A stretch of DNA of 64,000 bases from DASVTR01 sp036387475 (lineage in GTDB: Bacteria; Acidobacteriota; Blastocatellia; Pyrinomonadales; Pyrinomonadaceae): contig DASVTR010000016.1 of assembly GCA_036387475.1 (NCBI GenBank), forward strand, positions 496,001-560,000, in the 5' to 3' direction. The position numbers and the translations under genes were made by a program. Numbering within the stretch: the first letter of the stretch is position 1; each line of letters opens with the position of its first letter. Positions 46,219-55,152 of the stretch are shown one piece after another. The notes beneath the pieces are model-generated. The model did not search any database. It was given only the letters and a program-made list of their open reading frames with translations, and was not told the DNA's origin.

Positions 46219-46301
46219 AAACGATGAACGCGGAACGATGAACGATGAATGAAAGACTAGTTGCTTTTACTTCATCGTTCATCGTTCCTACTTCATCGTT
46301 T
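46219..46301. repeat. Heptamer palindrome, GAACGAT family
   Basis: Left arm AAACGATGAACGCGGAACG..., right arm TTCATCGTTCATCGTTCC...; about 31 bases each with three mismatches. It lies between the amidase and msrA genes. Confidence 0.88.
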
Positions 46302-46771
46302 TAGATGTGGCAGTGAGAGATTCCGCGTTTTTCAAAATACTGCTGGTGATAATCTTCCGCGCGGTAAAACGTGGAGGCCGGAAGAATCTCCGTCACGATT
46401 GCGCGCCGATGCTTGCCGCTTTGTTCGAGCGCTTGCTTCGATGCTGTGGCTGCGGCTTCCTGCTGTGGCGTGTGATAAAAGATGGCCGACCTGTACTGCT
46501 CGCCAACATCCGGCCCTTGACGATTGAGCGTCGTCGGGTCGTGATTCTCCCAGAAGACGTTGAGCAGTTCGTCATAGGAAACCACCGCCGGGTCAAATTC
46601 AACTTCGACGACTTCGGCATGGCCGGTGCGGCCTGAGCAAACGTCTCTGTAAGTCGGGTTCTCGAAATGTCCGCCCGCATAGCCGACCGCCGTGGCCTTG
46701 ACCCCGTTAACCTGACGAAAAGCCGCTTCGACTCCCCAGAAGCAGCCCGCTCCAAAAGTAGCTTTCTCCAT
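46301..46771 (-). CDS. msrA: Peptide methionine sulfoxide reductase A
   Basis: 156 residues. Reduces S-methionine sulfoxide in proteins. The catalytic motif GCFWGVE is at residues 9-15, followed by GYAGGHFENPTYRDVCSGRTGHAE and NVFWENHDPTTLNRQGPDVGEQYRSAIFYH. The C-terminus has a second Cys (ISHCHI) that may act as resolving Cys. No Sec here: the active-site codon is TGC. Confidence 0.95.
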   Translation of the reverse strand: MEKATFGAGCFWGVEAAFRQVNGVKATAVGYAGGHFENPTYRDVCSGRTGHAEVVEVEFDPAVVSYDELLNVFWENHDPTTLNRQGPDVGEQYRSAIFYHTPQQEAAATASKQALEQSGKHRRAIVTEILPASTFYRAEDYHQQYFEKRGISHCHI

Positions 46772-46984
46772 AATTCCCTAAACTCCGTTTCTGTTGAATA
46801 CTACGTAATATACACCGTCCAATTTACGCGCGCCTAATGTCTAACGGTTTGCAGTCGTCTGATTAAATCAGCATTGGTTTAGCAACAAAAGCGAATGCCG
46901 GATAACTTCGCGCATTGGAAATCACCCGGCATCGTTGTGGGTAAAGATTGAAGATTATGCTTGATAGCTAATTCTCAAAATCGC

Positions 46985-48373
46985 TCAGGGCGTGGCGAGC
47001 GTCGCCACGTCTATGTTGTACTTTCTGATTTTGCTGTAAAGGCGGGGGCGATAGATGCCGAGCATGTTGGCCGCCGCCTGTTTGTTGCCGCCTGTCCTTT
47101 GCAGCGTCTTTTCGATGACAAGTTTTTCTATGTCTTCGAGCGTCATGTTGGGTGGAACGTCCCAAGCTGCCGATTGCGCGCCGCCTTCGGGCAACGAGCC
47201 GTTGTCGAAGGGCAGATCGAGCGGCTCAATCTTGTTGCCTTTGGCGAGCAAGACTGCGCGCTCGATGACGTTTTGCAACTCGCGCACATTGCCGGGCCAC
47301 GCGTGAGAGAAGAGGCGCTGGTAAGCCGCCTGTGAGACACCCGTGATGGGGCGCTCATACTTCTTCGCATACGTGTTCAGGAAATGATCCGTCAACAGTT
47401 GGATGTCGTCTGTTCTCTCTCTGAGTGGCGGAACGTGAATCGTGATGGTCGAGATGCGATAAAAAAGGTCGTCGCGCAGAACGCCGTCGCGGATGGCGTC
47501 CGCCGGTGGGCGGTTCGTCGAGGTGATGAGACGAAAGTCAACGGCGTAGGTCTTCTCCGAGCCTATTTTGCGATAGCTTCTTTCCTGAAGCACGCGCAAG
47601 AGCTTGGGCTGCAACTCGACGGGCATCTCCGCAATCTCGTCGAGCAGAAGAGAGCCGCCCGCCGCGTGCTGCACCAATCCTTCCTTATCCGCGTGTGCGC
47701 CTGTAAACGCGCCTCTCGTATGGCCGAAGAGTTCGGATTCGATTAACTCTTTGGGCAGAGCGGCACAGTTGACCTTAATGAAGGGTTTCTTTGAGCGTAG
47801 AGAATTATAGTGAATGGCGTTGGCAATCAATTCTTTGCCTGTGCCTGACTCGCCGACAATCAGGACGTTGGCGTCCGACTTGGCGACCGATTCGATAGTT
47901 TCATAAATAGTCTGCATCTGCCGGGACGCGCCGATGATGTTGAAGTATTCGGCGCGTGTAGAAAGCTGTCGGCCCATGCTCTCGACGCGGGCCGTTAACT
48001 CTCTATGTTCGAGAGCTTTTTCGACGAGCGGCTGAAGCTGGTCGAAATCGAAAGGCTTCTCGACGAAATAGAACGCGCCCGCTTTGGTCGCTTCCACGGC
48101 GCGGGCCACCGTGCCGTAGCCTGTAACGACGATGATCTCCGTCGAGGGATGCGTGTCCTTCATGTGGCGCATGACGCTGAGGCCGTCCATGTCCGGCAGT
48201 TGGAGGTCGCAGATGGCGAGGTGATGACCGCCACGGTCAAACAACTCGATGGCTTCCGCCCCGGTCGCCGCCGTATCCACCGTATATCCTTCCTCGGCCA
48301 AATGCTGCTTCAGCGAATCGGCCATCATCGGTTCATCATCTACTACTAAAATGCGTGCTTCTTTATTCTCCAC
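46985..48373 (-). CDS. NtrC-family sigma-54 response regulator
   Basis: 462 residues. Receiver domain (ILVVDDEPMM, phospho-acceptor Asp in LAICDLQLPDMDG, VTGYGT, Lys in VEKPFDF). AAA+ domain with Walker A GESGTGKE, the sigma-54-contacting GAFTGA loop in GHTRGAFTGAHADKEG, and GGSLLLDEIAEM. C-terminal Fis-type helix-turn-helix (KTLQRTGGNQKAAAN region). Together with the histidine kinase at 48494 it forms a two-component system. It could activate the sigma-54 promoters in this window, including those of the Oar receptors, but that is inference. Confidence 0.95.
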   Translation of the reverse strand: MENKEARILVVDDEPMMADSLKQHLAEEGYTVDTAATGAEAIELFDRGGHHLAICDLQLPDMDGLSVMRHMKDTHPSTEIIVVTGYGTVARAVEATKAGAFYFVEKPFDFDQLQPLVEKALEHRELTARVESMGRQLSTRAEYFNIIGASRQMQTIYETIESVAKSDANVLIVGESGTGKELIANAIHYNSLRSKKPFIKVNCAALPKELIESELFGHTRGAFTGAHADKEGLVQHAAGGSLLLDEIAEMPVELQPKLLRVLQERSYRKIGSEKTYAVDFRLITSTNRPPADAIRDGVLRDDLFYRISTITIHVPPLRERTDDIQLLTDHFLNTYAKKYERPITGVSQAAYQRLFSHAWPGNVRELQNVIERAVLLAKGNKIEPLDLPFDNGSLPEGGAQSAAWDVPPNMTLEDIEKLVIEKTLQRTGGNKQAAANMLGIYRPRLYSKIRKYNIDVATLATP

Positions 48374-48396
48374 CTGTGCTCTACTCCTTATTCAAT

Positions 48397-48489
48397 CAGT
48401 TTTGAGTTTTGAGTTTTCAGTTTTGAGTTAAAGCAGCTTGCCGGTTATCACTTGTAACTGAAAACTGAAAACCGGAAACTGAAAACTGA
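48397..48489. repeat. Heptamer palindrome, GTTTTGA/ACTGAAA family
   Basis: Left arm GTTTTGA, GTTTTGA, GTTTTCA and GTTTTGA units; right arm ACTGAAA, ACTGAAA, ACCGGAA and ACTGAAA units. It separates the regulator from its kinase gene. Confidence 0.88.
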
Positions 48490-48493
48490 CTTG

Positions 48494-49168
48494 TCACTCA
48501 TCACTTTGTTGTATTGGCAGGCGAACACTGAGCGTGTTGTCCTGCTGTCGGGTTTCTCCGCCGTGCGCCGCGATAACTTTTGCGGCGAAAGACATACGCA
48601 ACGCGTCGCTTCCGGCAAAAGAATGAAACGGGTCAGTCCCATTAGTTGATACACCGCGCCATTCTATGACCGCGCTCTTTGCTCCGGCGTGGTCGTCCGG
48701 GCGCAGGTGAATCATGAGAGCGCCGTTACTTTCAGGGCTGCGCAGGTTGAGCGCGCCCGCCGTGATGGTCTTTAGGGCTTCGGTCAGGGCCGCGACATCA
48801 AACTCGCCCGCGAAAGCGCCCGGCTCTGCGTGCAGGCTCAGGGTCTGGCCCGACGCATCAACGCTTGAGAGACCGTCTACGATCTTTGCCAGGTCAACGC
48901 CCGACTGGCGGCGCAAATCCAGCGGGCGACCGAAACGCACCAGCGCTGACATATCAGCCGCCGCGCGTTCGAGTCCGGCGATAAGTTTGCCGATGGTCTC
49001 CTGCTCGTCCGCTGGCCGTTCGGTCTTCTCCATACGCTTGCGCAGGAACGTGGCATAGAGTTTGAGACCGTTTAGCTGGTTCTTTAGGTCATGGACAATC
49101 TGGACGGAGGCGCGGCCCAATTCCTGGAGCGCCTGTGCGTCCTGTGACTCCGATAATAACGGCTTCAT
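48494..49168 (-). CDS. Soluble histidine kinase
   Basis: 224 residues from ATG 49168 (GGAAG upstream); the frame could extend to 49291 but that part is not conserved. No transmembrane segment or PAS domain. The phosphorylated His is in VQIVHDLKNQLNGLKLYATF. A HATPase part is weak: SVDASGQTLSLHA, FDVAALTEALKTITAGALNL and a C-terminal ADDALRMSFAAKVIAAHGG-like run. The usual N-box Asn is not clear, so ATP binding may be altered. It is upstream of the NtrC-type gene and likely its cognate or modulator. Confidence 0.75.
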   Translation of the reverse strand: MKPLLSESQDAQALQELGRASVQIVHDLKNQLNGLKLYATFLRKRMEKTERPADEQETIGKLIAGLERAAADMSALVRFGRPLDLRRQSGVDLAKIVDGLSSVDASGQTLSLHAEPGAFAGEFDVAALTEALKTITAGALNLRSPESNGALMIHLRPDDHAGAKSAVIEWRGVSTNGTDPFHSFAGSDALRMSFAAKVIAAHGGETRQQDNTLSVRLPIQQSDE

Positions 49169-49402
49169 ATTGCTTCCGAGCGTTTGCCTACAGGTCTCTT
49201 CCACGCCTGACAGTCGAACTTCCGGCTTAGACAGCGTGTATGGATAGAACCCAAAAGCTGCGCTTTGTTGTGTTGCGTTTCGATGCGGCATCTTAGCAAA
49301 AAAAGCCAGCGTATGCTAGTCATGCAGCACCGGACGGGCTAAAAGAGCGGTTATCAAGGGGCTTGTTCAAGTTGGAATCAACGGCGTTGGAGATGTCTTG
49401 TA

Positions 49403-49810
49403 ATGGCTGAATCGGTCAAGCAAAATCAGAACGGCAACCTGCCGCAGACGGTCATGGTGGTCGAAGATTTTGAAGATAACCGTTTTATGATGAGGCGTTT
49501 GCTGGAAATGAGCGGCTATCGCGTGCTTGAAGCAATCAACGGTGAGGAAGCGGTCGAGGTGGCGCAGCGCGAGCGCCCAAGTCTGATTTTGATGGATTTG
49601 AGCCTGCCTCTGCTAGACGGTCTGGCGGCCACCCGTCGCATACGGCAGGTCGAAGAATTAAGACGGATTCCGATAGTGGCCGTCTCGGCACACGATACGG
49701 CGGATTTTCATGCCGACGCGCTGGCCGCCGGCTGCAACGACTATGTGACTAAGCCCATTGACTTTGACCAGCTAGAGGCGCTTCTGAGCCGCTTGCTGCC
49801 CAAGTTCTGA
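49403..49810 (+). CDS. Single-domain response regulator (CheY-like receiver)
   Basis: 135 residues: VMVVEDFEDNRFMMRRLLEMSGY, phospho-acceptor Asp in LILMDLSLPLLDG, VAVSAHDT and CNDYVTKPIDFDQLEALL. No output domain. It heads a plus-strand cluster with the RsbRD-like gene and a sensor kinase, so it is a likely phosphate acceptor of that kinase. Divergent from the soluble kinase at 48494. Confidence 0.92.
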   Translation: MAESVKQNQNGNLPQTVMVVEDFEDNRFMMRRLLEMSGYRVLEAINGEEAVEVAQRERPSLILMDLSLPLLDGLAATRRIRQVEELRRIPIVAVSAHDTADFHADALAAGCNDYVTKPIDFDQLEALLSRLLPKF

Positions 49811-49837
49811 CAGCCCCAGGCTTTTCGGTCTCCTCTC

Positions 49838-50353
49838 ATGTCTGAAAGATTCGCAACGCTGCTTCGTGAATACGAGGGCACCATTATTCGTGCCTGGGTG
49901 GACGAAGTCTATGCGGAACGGCGTACGGAATTGCCCGCCCGTCTAGCCTTCGGCCAACTCGTGGGCCATATGCCGGAACTCTTGGAAGAATTGGCCCGAC
50001 TGCTCGCTTCTGCGGCAACCGACGCCGAAATCATTGAAGCGACCAAAAGACAGCGCGCTCATCCGCAAGTCCGTTTTTATCAAGGATTGCTGTTAGACGA
50101 AGTGGCACGCGAGTTGATGCTTTTTCGTCAAGTAGTTATTGATTTTCTCTGGCGCGAGGGTTCGAGCGCCAGGCAGGGAAGTCTTTCCGAGCTACGCGAT
50201 GCCCTGCGGCGTGTGAATCGTTTCGCGGACGAGATGATCGCGCAAGTAATTATTGTTTATGCTGCAAGCCTTCGCCCGCCGGTCGAGACACGCACTTCTG
50301 TGTGGCCGCCGCCGCGTCGCCGCCGGACGGATTTCCCGGAACATGATGAATGA
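49838..50353 (+). CDS. RsbRD N-terminal-like sensor protein
   Basis: 171 residues, helical: FATLLREYEGTIIRAWVDEVYAERRTELPARLAFGQLVGHMPELLEELARLL, then RAHPQVRFYQGLLLDEVARELMLFRQVVIDFL. This is the pattern of the globin-like RsbRD N-terminal domain found in front of stressosome or kinase modules. It may sense a signal for the kinase whose start overlaps its stop (ATGA). Confidence 0.78.
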   Translation: MSERFATLLREYEGTIIRAWVDEVYAERRTELPARLAFGQLVGHMPELLEELARLLASAATDAEIIEATKRQRAHPQVRFYQGLLLDEVARELMLFRQVVIDFLWREGSSARQGSLSELRDALRRVNRFADEMIAQVIIVYAASLRPPVETRTSVWPPPRRRRTDFPEHDE

Positions 50354-52740
50354 TAATGAGGCGAGAGAGGGTCACACCATTTTTGCGCAGCGTGCGCGCC
50401 AAGCTCCTGTTGATGCTGGCGCTCCTTTCTCTACCCCTGCTCGTCATCAGCCTGCTGCAACTGAACAATTACCGCCACGATCTGGATGAGCAGGCGGCGG
50501 CCATCGCGCGCATCGAAGCGGCGGCGGCGGCGGGCACGCTCACCTCCTGGCTTGAAGACCATCCGGCTTATGTCTTGCGGGCAGACATCGTTGCGCCCGC
50601 AGAGGCGCTCTCGCTCTCGGCGCGCTTGCGCCAGCACGCGGCTGTAGACAAAGACACTGCCATCGCCGTCTTCGACCCGCAGGGCCGCGTGCTGAAAAGC
50701 TCCATCGCGCACGGCCCCGTTCCCGCCGCGCTTAACTTTTCAACGCCCGTCCAACGCGCTGAATGGAATGACGGCGTTCATCGTATGACGAGCGCGAAGC
50801 GCGTAGAGCCGTTCGGGTGGAGCGTGGCGGTCGGCGTGCCTTTGGCTGAAAACACGAACGCGGGCCGCTCCATCTGGCTGCTGGCGGCGGTCTGGGCCTT
50901 AGTCCTGCTCACTTCCATCCTGCTCGGCTACTGGGCGGTCGGGCGCTTCACGAAGCCGCTGCGCAAGCTGGCGCTCTCGGCGAGCGCGATTGGTGAAGGA
51001 CAACTGCACGAGCGCGCGGCGGTCGAGACGGATGATGAAGTCGGCGCTCTGGCCCAGAACTTTAACGTCATGGCGACGCACTTGCAGACCAAGTTCAGGG
51101 AGTTGCAAACGCAGGGCGCGTTTATCGAAGAGGTGTTGGACGGGTTGCCGCTTGGGCTGGTAGTGCTCGATTCGCACCTGATTGTGCAAAGGGCCAACCA
51201 GACGTTCGCGCGCTTTGTCGGGCGTGACACGGCGCAACTGGCAGGGCGCGGCCTTTACGAAGCGGCGGCAGGAGTGGCAGTCCTCTCGGACGTGATTGAA
51301 GACGTGCGGCGCACGCGCAAGCCTTTCGTCACTTATGGTCTGCCCTTAAGTCTCGTGGCGCGTGACCGCTCGACGGCGACAGAGACGGAAAACACCAGCT
51401 TCTGGGACGTAACCATCTGGCCGACGACAGAGCGCAGCGCCGTTCGCGGCGATCTCATCTTTATCCTTTCGGAAGTTTCAAAGCGCGTGCGCGCAGAGAA
51501 GCTGGCGACCGCTGCGTTTGCCGCCGAGCGCACGCGCGCCGCAGAGCTTGAAAGCGTCATCAACCAGATGAACGAAGGCGTCGTGATTATTGATCGCCAG
51601 CATCGCTATAAGATTAACCCTGCGGCGGCAGAGATCATCGGTCGCAATCCCAACGATTTCCGCGACGGGGCGGAAGCGCTCATCTCCGACATCGCATTGA
51701 GAGACCTCGACGGGCGCAAGCTTGCCCCGGAGGAGACTCCGCTCTGGCGTGCGCTCGAAGGACACGAGACTGTTTCCGGCGTGCAGTTGCAGATTCTTCA
51801 CAGCGACGGAGAGAAACGCTCTGTCGCTATTTCCGCAACACCGCTGACGAGCGATGACGGACGACCGGAAGGCGCGGTCGCAGTCTTCCGCGACATCACG
51901 GAAGAGATGCAGCAGCACAGCGAACTGGTCGCGGCCTATGATCGTTTGCGCGAGCACGACCGCTTGAAGACGGCATTTGTCTCAAACATCACGCACGAGT
52001 TGCGCACGCCCCTGAACGTCATCATAGGGTTGAGCCAACTTCTAGCGCGCGACCGCCAGTTGCCGCTCGCGCCGTTGCAGGAAGAGGCAGTGATGCGTAT
52101 GGAGCGCAACGCGCGTTCATTGCTCGAACTCGTCAACGACCTGCTCGACTACTCGCGCCTGGAAGCGGGCCGTACCGCGCTCCAACTTGAAAAGGTAGAC
52201 GTGGCCGCGCTGATTCAAGAGATGACGGAAGACTACGAGGATGAGACCGTAGGCAAGCGCATAGAGCTCCGCGCCGAAGTCTCGCCGGAACTTGGGCAGG
52301 TCTTGACAGACCGGCACAAGCTGCAACAGGTCTTGTCAAACCTGCTCGGCAACGCCGTGAAGTTTACGACCGCCGGAACGGTGACGGTGACGGCTGCACC
52401 TCTCAACGGTGATCGCTGGTACTTGGAAGTCTCGGACACGGGCATAGGCATCTCTTCGGATGCGCTCTCCTACATCTTCGACGAGTTTCGGCAGGTAGAC
52501 GACCGCCTCGCGCGTTCCTACGGCGGAACGGGTTTAGGCTTAGCCATCACGCGCAAGATCGTCGAACTGCTCGGCGGCGAGATTACGGTCGAGAGCGAGC
52601 CGCAGGCTGGCAGCCGCTTTCGCATTACCTGGCCGCGCAGCATACGGCAGCGCACCGGAACCGGCTCGCTGGTTGAGAAAAGCGTGCCCGCACCCGCTGA
52701 GAGCGGAGAGCTTCATCGCCCGCTGGCTCATAAAAAATGA
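50350..52740 (+). CDS. Membrane sensor histidine kinase with HAMP and PAS domains
   Basis: 796 residues. First transmembrane segment about residues 17-36 (AKLLLMLALLSLPLLVISLL), an extracytoplasmic loop, second segment about 178-200 (IWLLAAVWALVLLTSILLGYWAVG), HAMP, two PAS domains (EVLDGLPLGLVVLDSHL and INQMNEGVVIIDRQH), then HisKA with FVSNITHELRTPLNVIIGLSQLL and HATPase with LSNLLGNAVKFT, DTGIGIS and GGTGLGLAIT. No receiver. It autophosphorylates at the His of THELRTP and probably passes phosphate to the small receiver at 49403. Confidence 0.93.
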   Translation: MIMRRERVTPFLRSVRAKLLLMLALLSLPLLVISLLQLNNYRHDLDEQAAAIARIEAAAAAGTLTSWLEDHPAYVLRADIVAPAEALSLSARLRQHAAVDKDTAIAVFDPQGRVLKSSIAHGPVPAALNFSTPVQRAEWNDGVHRMTSAKRVEPFGWSVAVGVPLAENTNAGRSIWLLAAVWALVLLTSILLGYWAVGRFTKPLRKLALSASAIGEGQLHERAAVETDDEVGALAQNFNVMATHLQTKFRELQTQGAFIEEVLDGLPLGLVVLDSHLIVQRANQTFARFVGRDTAQLAGRGLYEAAAGVAVLSDVIEDVRRTRKPFVTYGLPLSLVARDRSTATETENTSFWDVTIWPTTERSAVRGDLIFILSEVSKRVRAEKLATAAFAAERTRAAELESVINQMNEGVVIIDRQHRYKINPAAAEIIGRNPNDFRDGAEALISDIALRDLDGRKLAPEETPLWRALEGHETVSGVQLQILHSDGEKRSVAISATPLTSDDGRPEGAVAVFRDITEEMQQHSELVAAYDRLREHDRLKTAFVSNITHELRTPLNVIIGLSQLLARDRQLPLAPLQEEAVMRMERNARSLLELVNDLLDYSRLEAGRTALQLEKVDVAALIQEMTEDYEDETVGKRIELRAEVSPELGQVLTDRHKLQQVLSNLLGNAVKFTTAGTVTVTAAPLNGDRWYLEVSDTGIGISSDALSYIFDEFRQVDDRLARSYGGTGLGLAITRKIVELLGGEITVESEPQAGSRFRITWPRSIRQRTGTGSLVEKSVPAPAESGELHRPLAHKK

Positions 52741-52815
52741 GACATTGAAGTACAATCCCGCTGGAACATAGCAGGCTCGGCAGGTGTCTAAAACCCCAGG
52801 GAAAAGAGACGCACC

Positions 52816-53340
52816 ATGTCAATCACGGAACAGAACATTAACAAGGAAGGCTCGCGCAATAGACTGCCCTTCATCATAGCTGCCGTCACCGCCGTCCTCT
52901 TGATTGCGGGTCTCATCTACTATCAACGAAACCGCCCCGCCGCTACGCCCTACGCAGGCCCGCCGCAGCAACGGCTCGAAGGAGCGTTGCGCGCCGGTTC
53001 GCCCGAATTCGAGCAGGCGATGAAGCTCATGGCGGTGGACGGCATTGAAGCCGACGAAGGCTCGCGCGTCGTCGGCGACATAGTGATGACGCTGCGCGCG
53101 ACGGTACGCAATTTCACAGGGCGCGTCATCGGCGGCCTTGAGATGCGCGCGGCGGTCGTTGACCTCGAAGGCAAGCCCATCAAGGAGCGCTACGTCATCG
53201 TCGTTCCCAACGCGGCCAAGAGCATCACGGAACTCGAAAATAACAGGACGCTGCCCGTCTCCGTCACCATCGAAGGCTTCAGCAAGTCGGATGTCCGCGC
53301 CAATATCCAGATGGAAGTGACAGGCATCAAGTTCAGGTAA
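52816..53340 (+). CDS. Hypothetical membrane-anchored protein
   Basis: 174 residues. One transmembrane segment (residues 18-37, PFIIAAVTAVLLIAGLIYY), a short Pro-rich linker, then a beta-sandwich-like domain (EADEGSRVVGDIVMTLRATVRNFTGRVIGGLEMRAAVVDLEGK, NRTLPVSVTIEGFSKSDVRANIQMEVTGIKF). Similar domains occur in FxLYD/DUF2393-type secretion proteins. Function unknown. It starts 75 bases after the kinase. Confidence 0.75.
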   Translation: MSITEQNINKEGSRNRLPFIIAAVTAVLLIAGLIYYQRNRPAATPYAGPPQQRLEGALRAGSPEFEQAMKLMAVDGIEADEGSRVVGDIVMTLRATVRNFTGRVIGGLEMRAAVVDLEGKPIKERYVIVVPNAAKSITELENNRTLPVSVTIEGFSKSDVRANIQMEVTGIKFR

Positions 53341-53474
53341 AAAGGCAGGAGAGAAGTCAGAAGTCGTAGCCTTTGGCGGTCTGCCATTTTTGTCATCTTC
53401 TACCAGCATCAAGTCTGCTTCAACACTGGCCGGGAAGGTAAAACTCTCGCCTGCACAGACCGATAAAATTTTGC

Positions 53475-53503
53475 TTGGCAGGGAATGACGCTCGTGATAT
53501 ATT
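53475..53503 (+). promoter_or_regulatory. Sigma-70 promoter for a candidate small RNA
   Basis: TTGGCA at 53475-53480 and TATATT at 53498-53503 with a 17-base spacer. The predicted start is near 53510. Confidence 0.65.
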
Positions 53504-53509
53504 GCGCGG

Positions 53510-53584
53510 CACGTGGGAGGACTCCTTTCGGAGATAGCGGTTGGGTTGGGGCGGCAAGTTTATGAGTGGCTTGCCGCCTTTTCT
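53510..53584 (+). ncRNA. Candidate small RNA (about 75 bases) with own promoter and terminator
   Basis: After the promoter the sequence has GGAG, then CTCC at 53522-53525, then GGAG at 53530-53533. The CTCC can pair with either GGAG, giving two alternative small hairpins. A strong terminator follows: GGCGGCAAG (53550-53558) and CTTGCCGCC (53570-53578) with an 11-base loop and TTTTCT. No ribosome site leads to a convincing protein. I do not match it to a known family from memory; comparison with Acidobacteria RNA motifs is the obvious check. Confidence 0.5.
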
Positions 53585-53691
53585 CTGTGCCTTCCTAGTC
53601 TGCGCGGCGCTCTTGACGGCCTGAGAATCATTCCCGCAAGTGTGAGGAGAGCGTTTCCGTGTTGGGAAACGCCGCCGCTGGCGCGAAAATG

Positions 53692-53943
53692 GCGATTTCA
53701 GGCGTGAGAATCGTCATTGCAAGCGACAAAATCGTCATTGCACCTGTGAAAATTAGCATTGCAAGTGTCACAACTCGCATTGCACGTGCAGGAATTGCCT
53801 TTGCACGTGTCAGAATCTTCATTGCAAGTGCGAAAACTCTCATGGCAGGCGTCAGAATGAGCATTGCAGGTGCGAGAATTGTCATTACAGGTGTCAGAAT
53901 CCCTATTGCAGGTGTGAAAACATCAATTGCAGGTGTCAGAATT
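53692..53943. repeat. Twelve-unit 21-bp tandem repeat
   Basis: Twelve consecutive 21-base units, each close to NNNATTGCAGGTGTCAGAATT. The period is exact over 252 bases, with no insertion or deletion, though individual bases vary. It stays open in frames on both strands: on the plus strand it would read heptapeptides like SIAGVRI, on the minus strand TPAMxIL. Neither frame has a ribosome site. It may be a coding heptad repeat or a DNA-level repeat. Confidence 0.85.
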
Positions 53944-54113
53944 GCAATTACATACACTGAAAGAGCTTTCCCACACCCCTTCTTAACCCCTTAAATGCAG
54001 GAAAATCGAACACGCCGGGCATTGTCCCGGAAGCCGGATAATTTAAATCGGCTGGCGCAGGTTATCACCCATTTTCCAGCTAATCTGGAATGAGGGCGGC
54101 GACGAGAACTCTG

Positions 54114-54141
54114 TTGCCTGCCGTCGAAATCGGAGTATAAT
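54114..54141 (+). promoter_or_regulatory. Sigma-70 promoter for the gene at 54283
   Basis: TTGCCT (54114-54119) and TATAAT (54136-54141) with a 16-base spacer. It gives a leader of about 135 bases. Just upstream, ATCACCCATTTTCC at 54064 resembles the box seen before the Oar genes but lacks a matching sigma-54 core. Confidence 0.6.
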
Positions 54142-54282
54142 TCGCGCCGCTGACAAATCGTTGCCAGCCATTGGTCTCGCTTACGCTCAAAGGCGCAGCC
54201 CAGACACCTTTAGCTTCACCCGTTCAAGCTTTGAAACTCGCAATTCAAACCTTTGAACACTCACAAAAAAGGAGTCAACCTT

Positions 54283-54978
54283 ATGAACGACGCGGATACT
54301 CGCTTCTACGAGATGTTTCTCAGCGTACATGGATTCAACACAACACAATCAGAGCGTATCCCGCCACGCACACTGGCCCACGACCTCTTCGCCAACCTGA
54401 CGCGCATCATCAGTGAGTTAGACAGGCACACGGCCACGCAAGTTTCCGGCAAACGCGCGGCGCAGGAAAGTACCACGAGCAAGGCCGCCGCACGCGCCGA
54501 GCTATACTACGACCTAGACGCTATTCGTCGCACCGCACGCGCAGCGTCCTACACCATTCCCGGCCTCGAAGATAAGTTTCGTTTCTCTACGAGAATGAAA
54601 GATCAGGACTTGCTGGCGACGGCGCGAGCCTTTCTGGCCGACGCCGAACCCTACAAGGACGAATTCATCCGTCGCGGCCTGCCCGCAAACTTCTTAGACG
54701 ATTTACGCGCAGACATCGCTGCCTTCGAGCAGGCCATCACGCGCAAGCTCAGGGGCAGGGAAACACACGTCACCTCAAGCGCAGCCATCGATGATTTAAT
54801 CGACGAAGGCGTCCGCACCGTGCGCGAACTCGACCCCATCATGCGCAACATGTTCGCCGCCGAACCCGCCATCCTCGCCGCCTGGCTCAGCGCCATCCAC
54901 GTCGAGCGCCCACCGCGCAGGTCTAAGAACAAGAAGACGCCGACGCCACCCCCGCCCCCGTCAAAGCCTTCGGCCTGA
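54283..54978 (+). CDS. Hypothetical helical protein
   Basis: 231 residues from ATG 54283 with AAAAAAGGAG upstream. Almost all helix: RFYEMFLSVHGFNTTQSERIP, ARAELYYDLDAIRRTARAASYTIPG, DQDLLATARAFLADAEPYKDEFIRRGLPANFLDDLRADIAAFEQAITRK, ending in a basic and Pro-rich tail (KNKKTPTPPPPPSKPSA). No Cys, no transmembrane segment. I do not recognise a family. It is a single gene with its own promoter. Confidence 0.7.
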   Translation: MNDADTRFYEMFLSVHGFNTTQSERIPPRTLAHDLFANLTRIISELDRHTATQVSGKRAAQESTTSKAAARAELYYDLDAIRRTARAASYTIPGLEDKFRFSTRMKDQDLLATARAFLADAEPYKDEFIRRGLPANFLDDLRADIAAFEQAITRKLRGRETHVTSSAAIDDLIDEGVRTVRELDPIMRNMFAAEPAILAAWLSAIHVERPPRRSKNKKTPTPPPPPSKPSA

Positions 54979-55152
54979 CAAGCGGCGCTTTTAACCTGAC
55001 TCGACTTTAACCAACAGGGGAGCGACATCAACTGTCGCTCCCTTTATCTCATCTTTAGGCTTCGACGCTCTGCCTGTCTTGAGGTTAACCAACTGTACTA
55101 AATCCTCTTCATTGATGAGATAGTCGCGTCTGTCCATCTGCGCCGGAAGCGA

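Noticed and set aside
53659..53994. Protein-coding calls on either strand of the 21-bp repeat
   Set aside because: Neither frame has a ribosome site or a credible start, and I cannot choose between strands, so I report it as a repeat only.
54061..54120. Sigma-54 promoter next to the ACCCATTTTCC motif
   Set aside because: The GG/GC spacing is wrong for -24/-12; a sigma-70 promoter (TTGCCT, TATAAT) explains transcription better.
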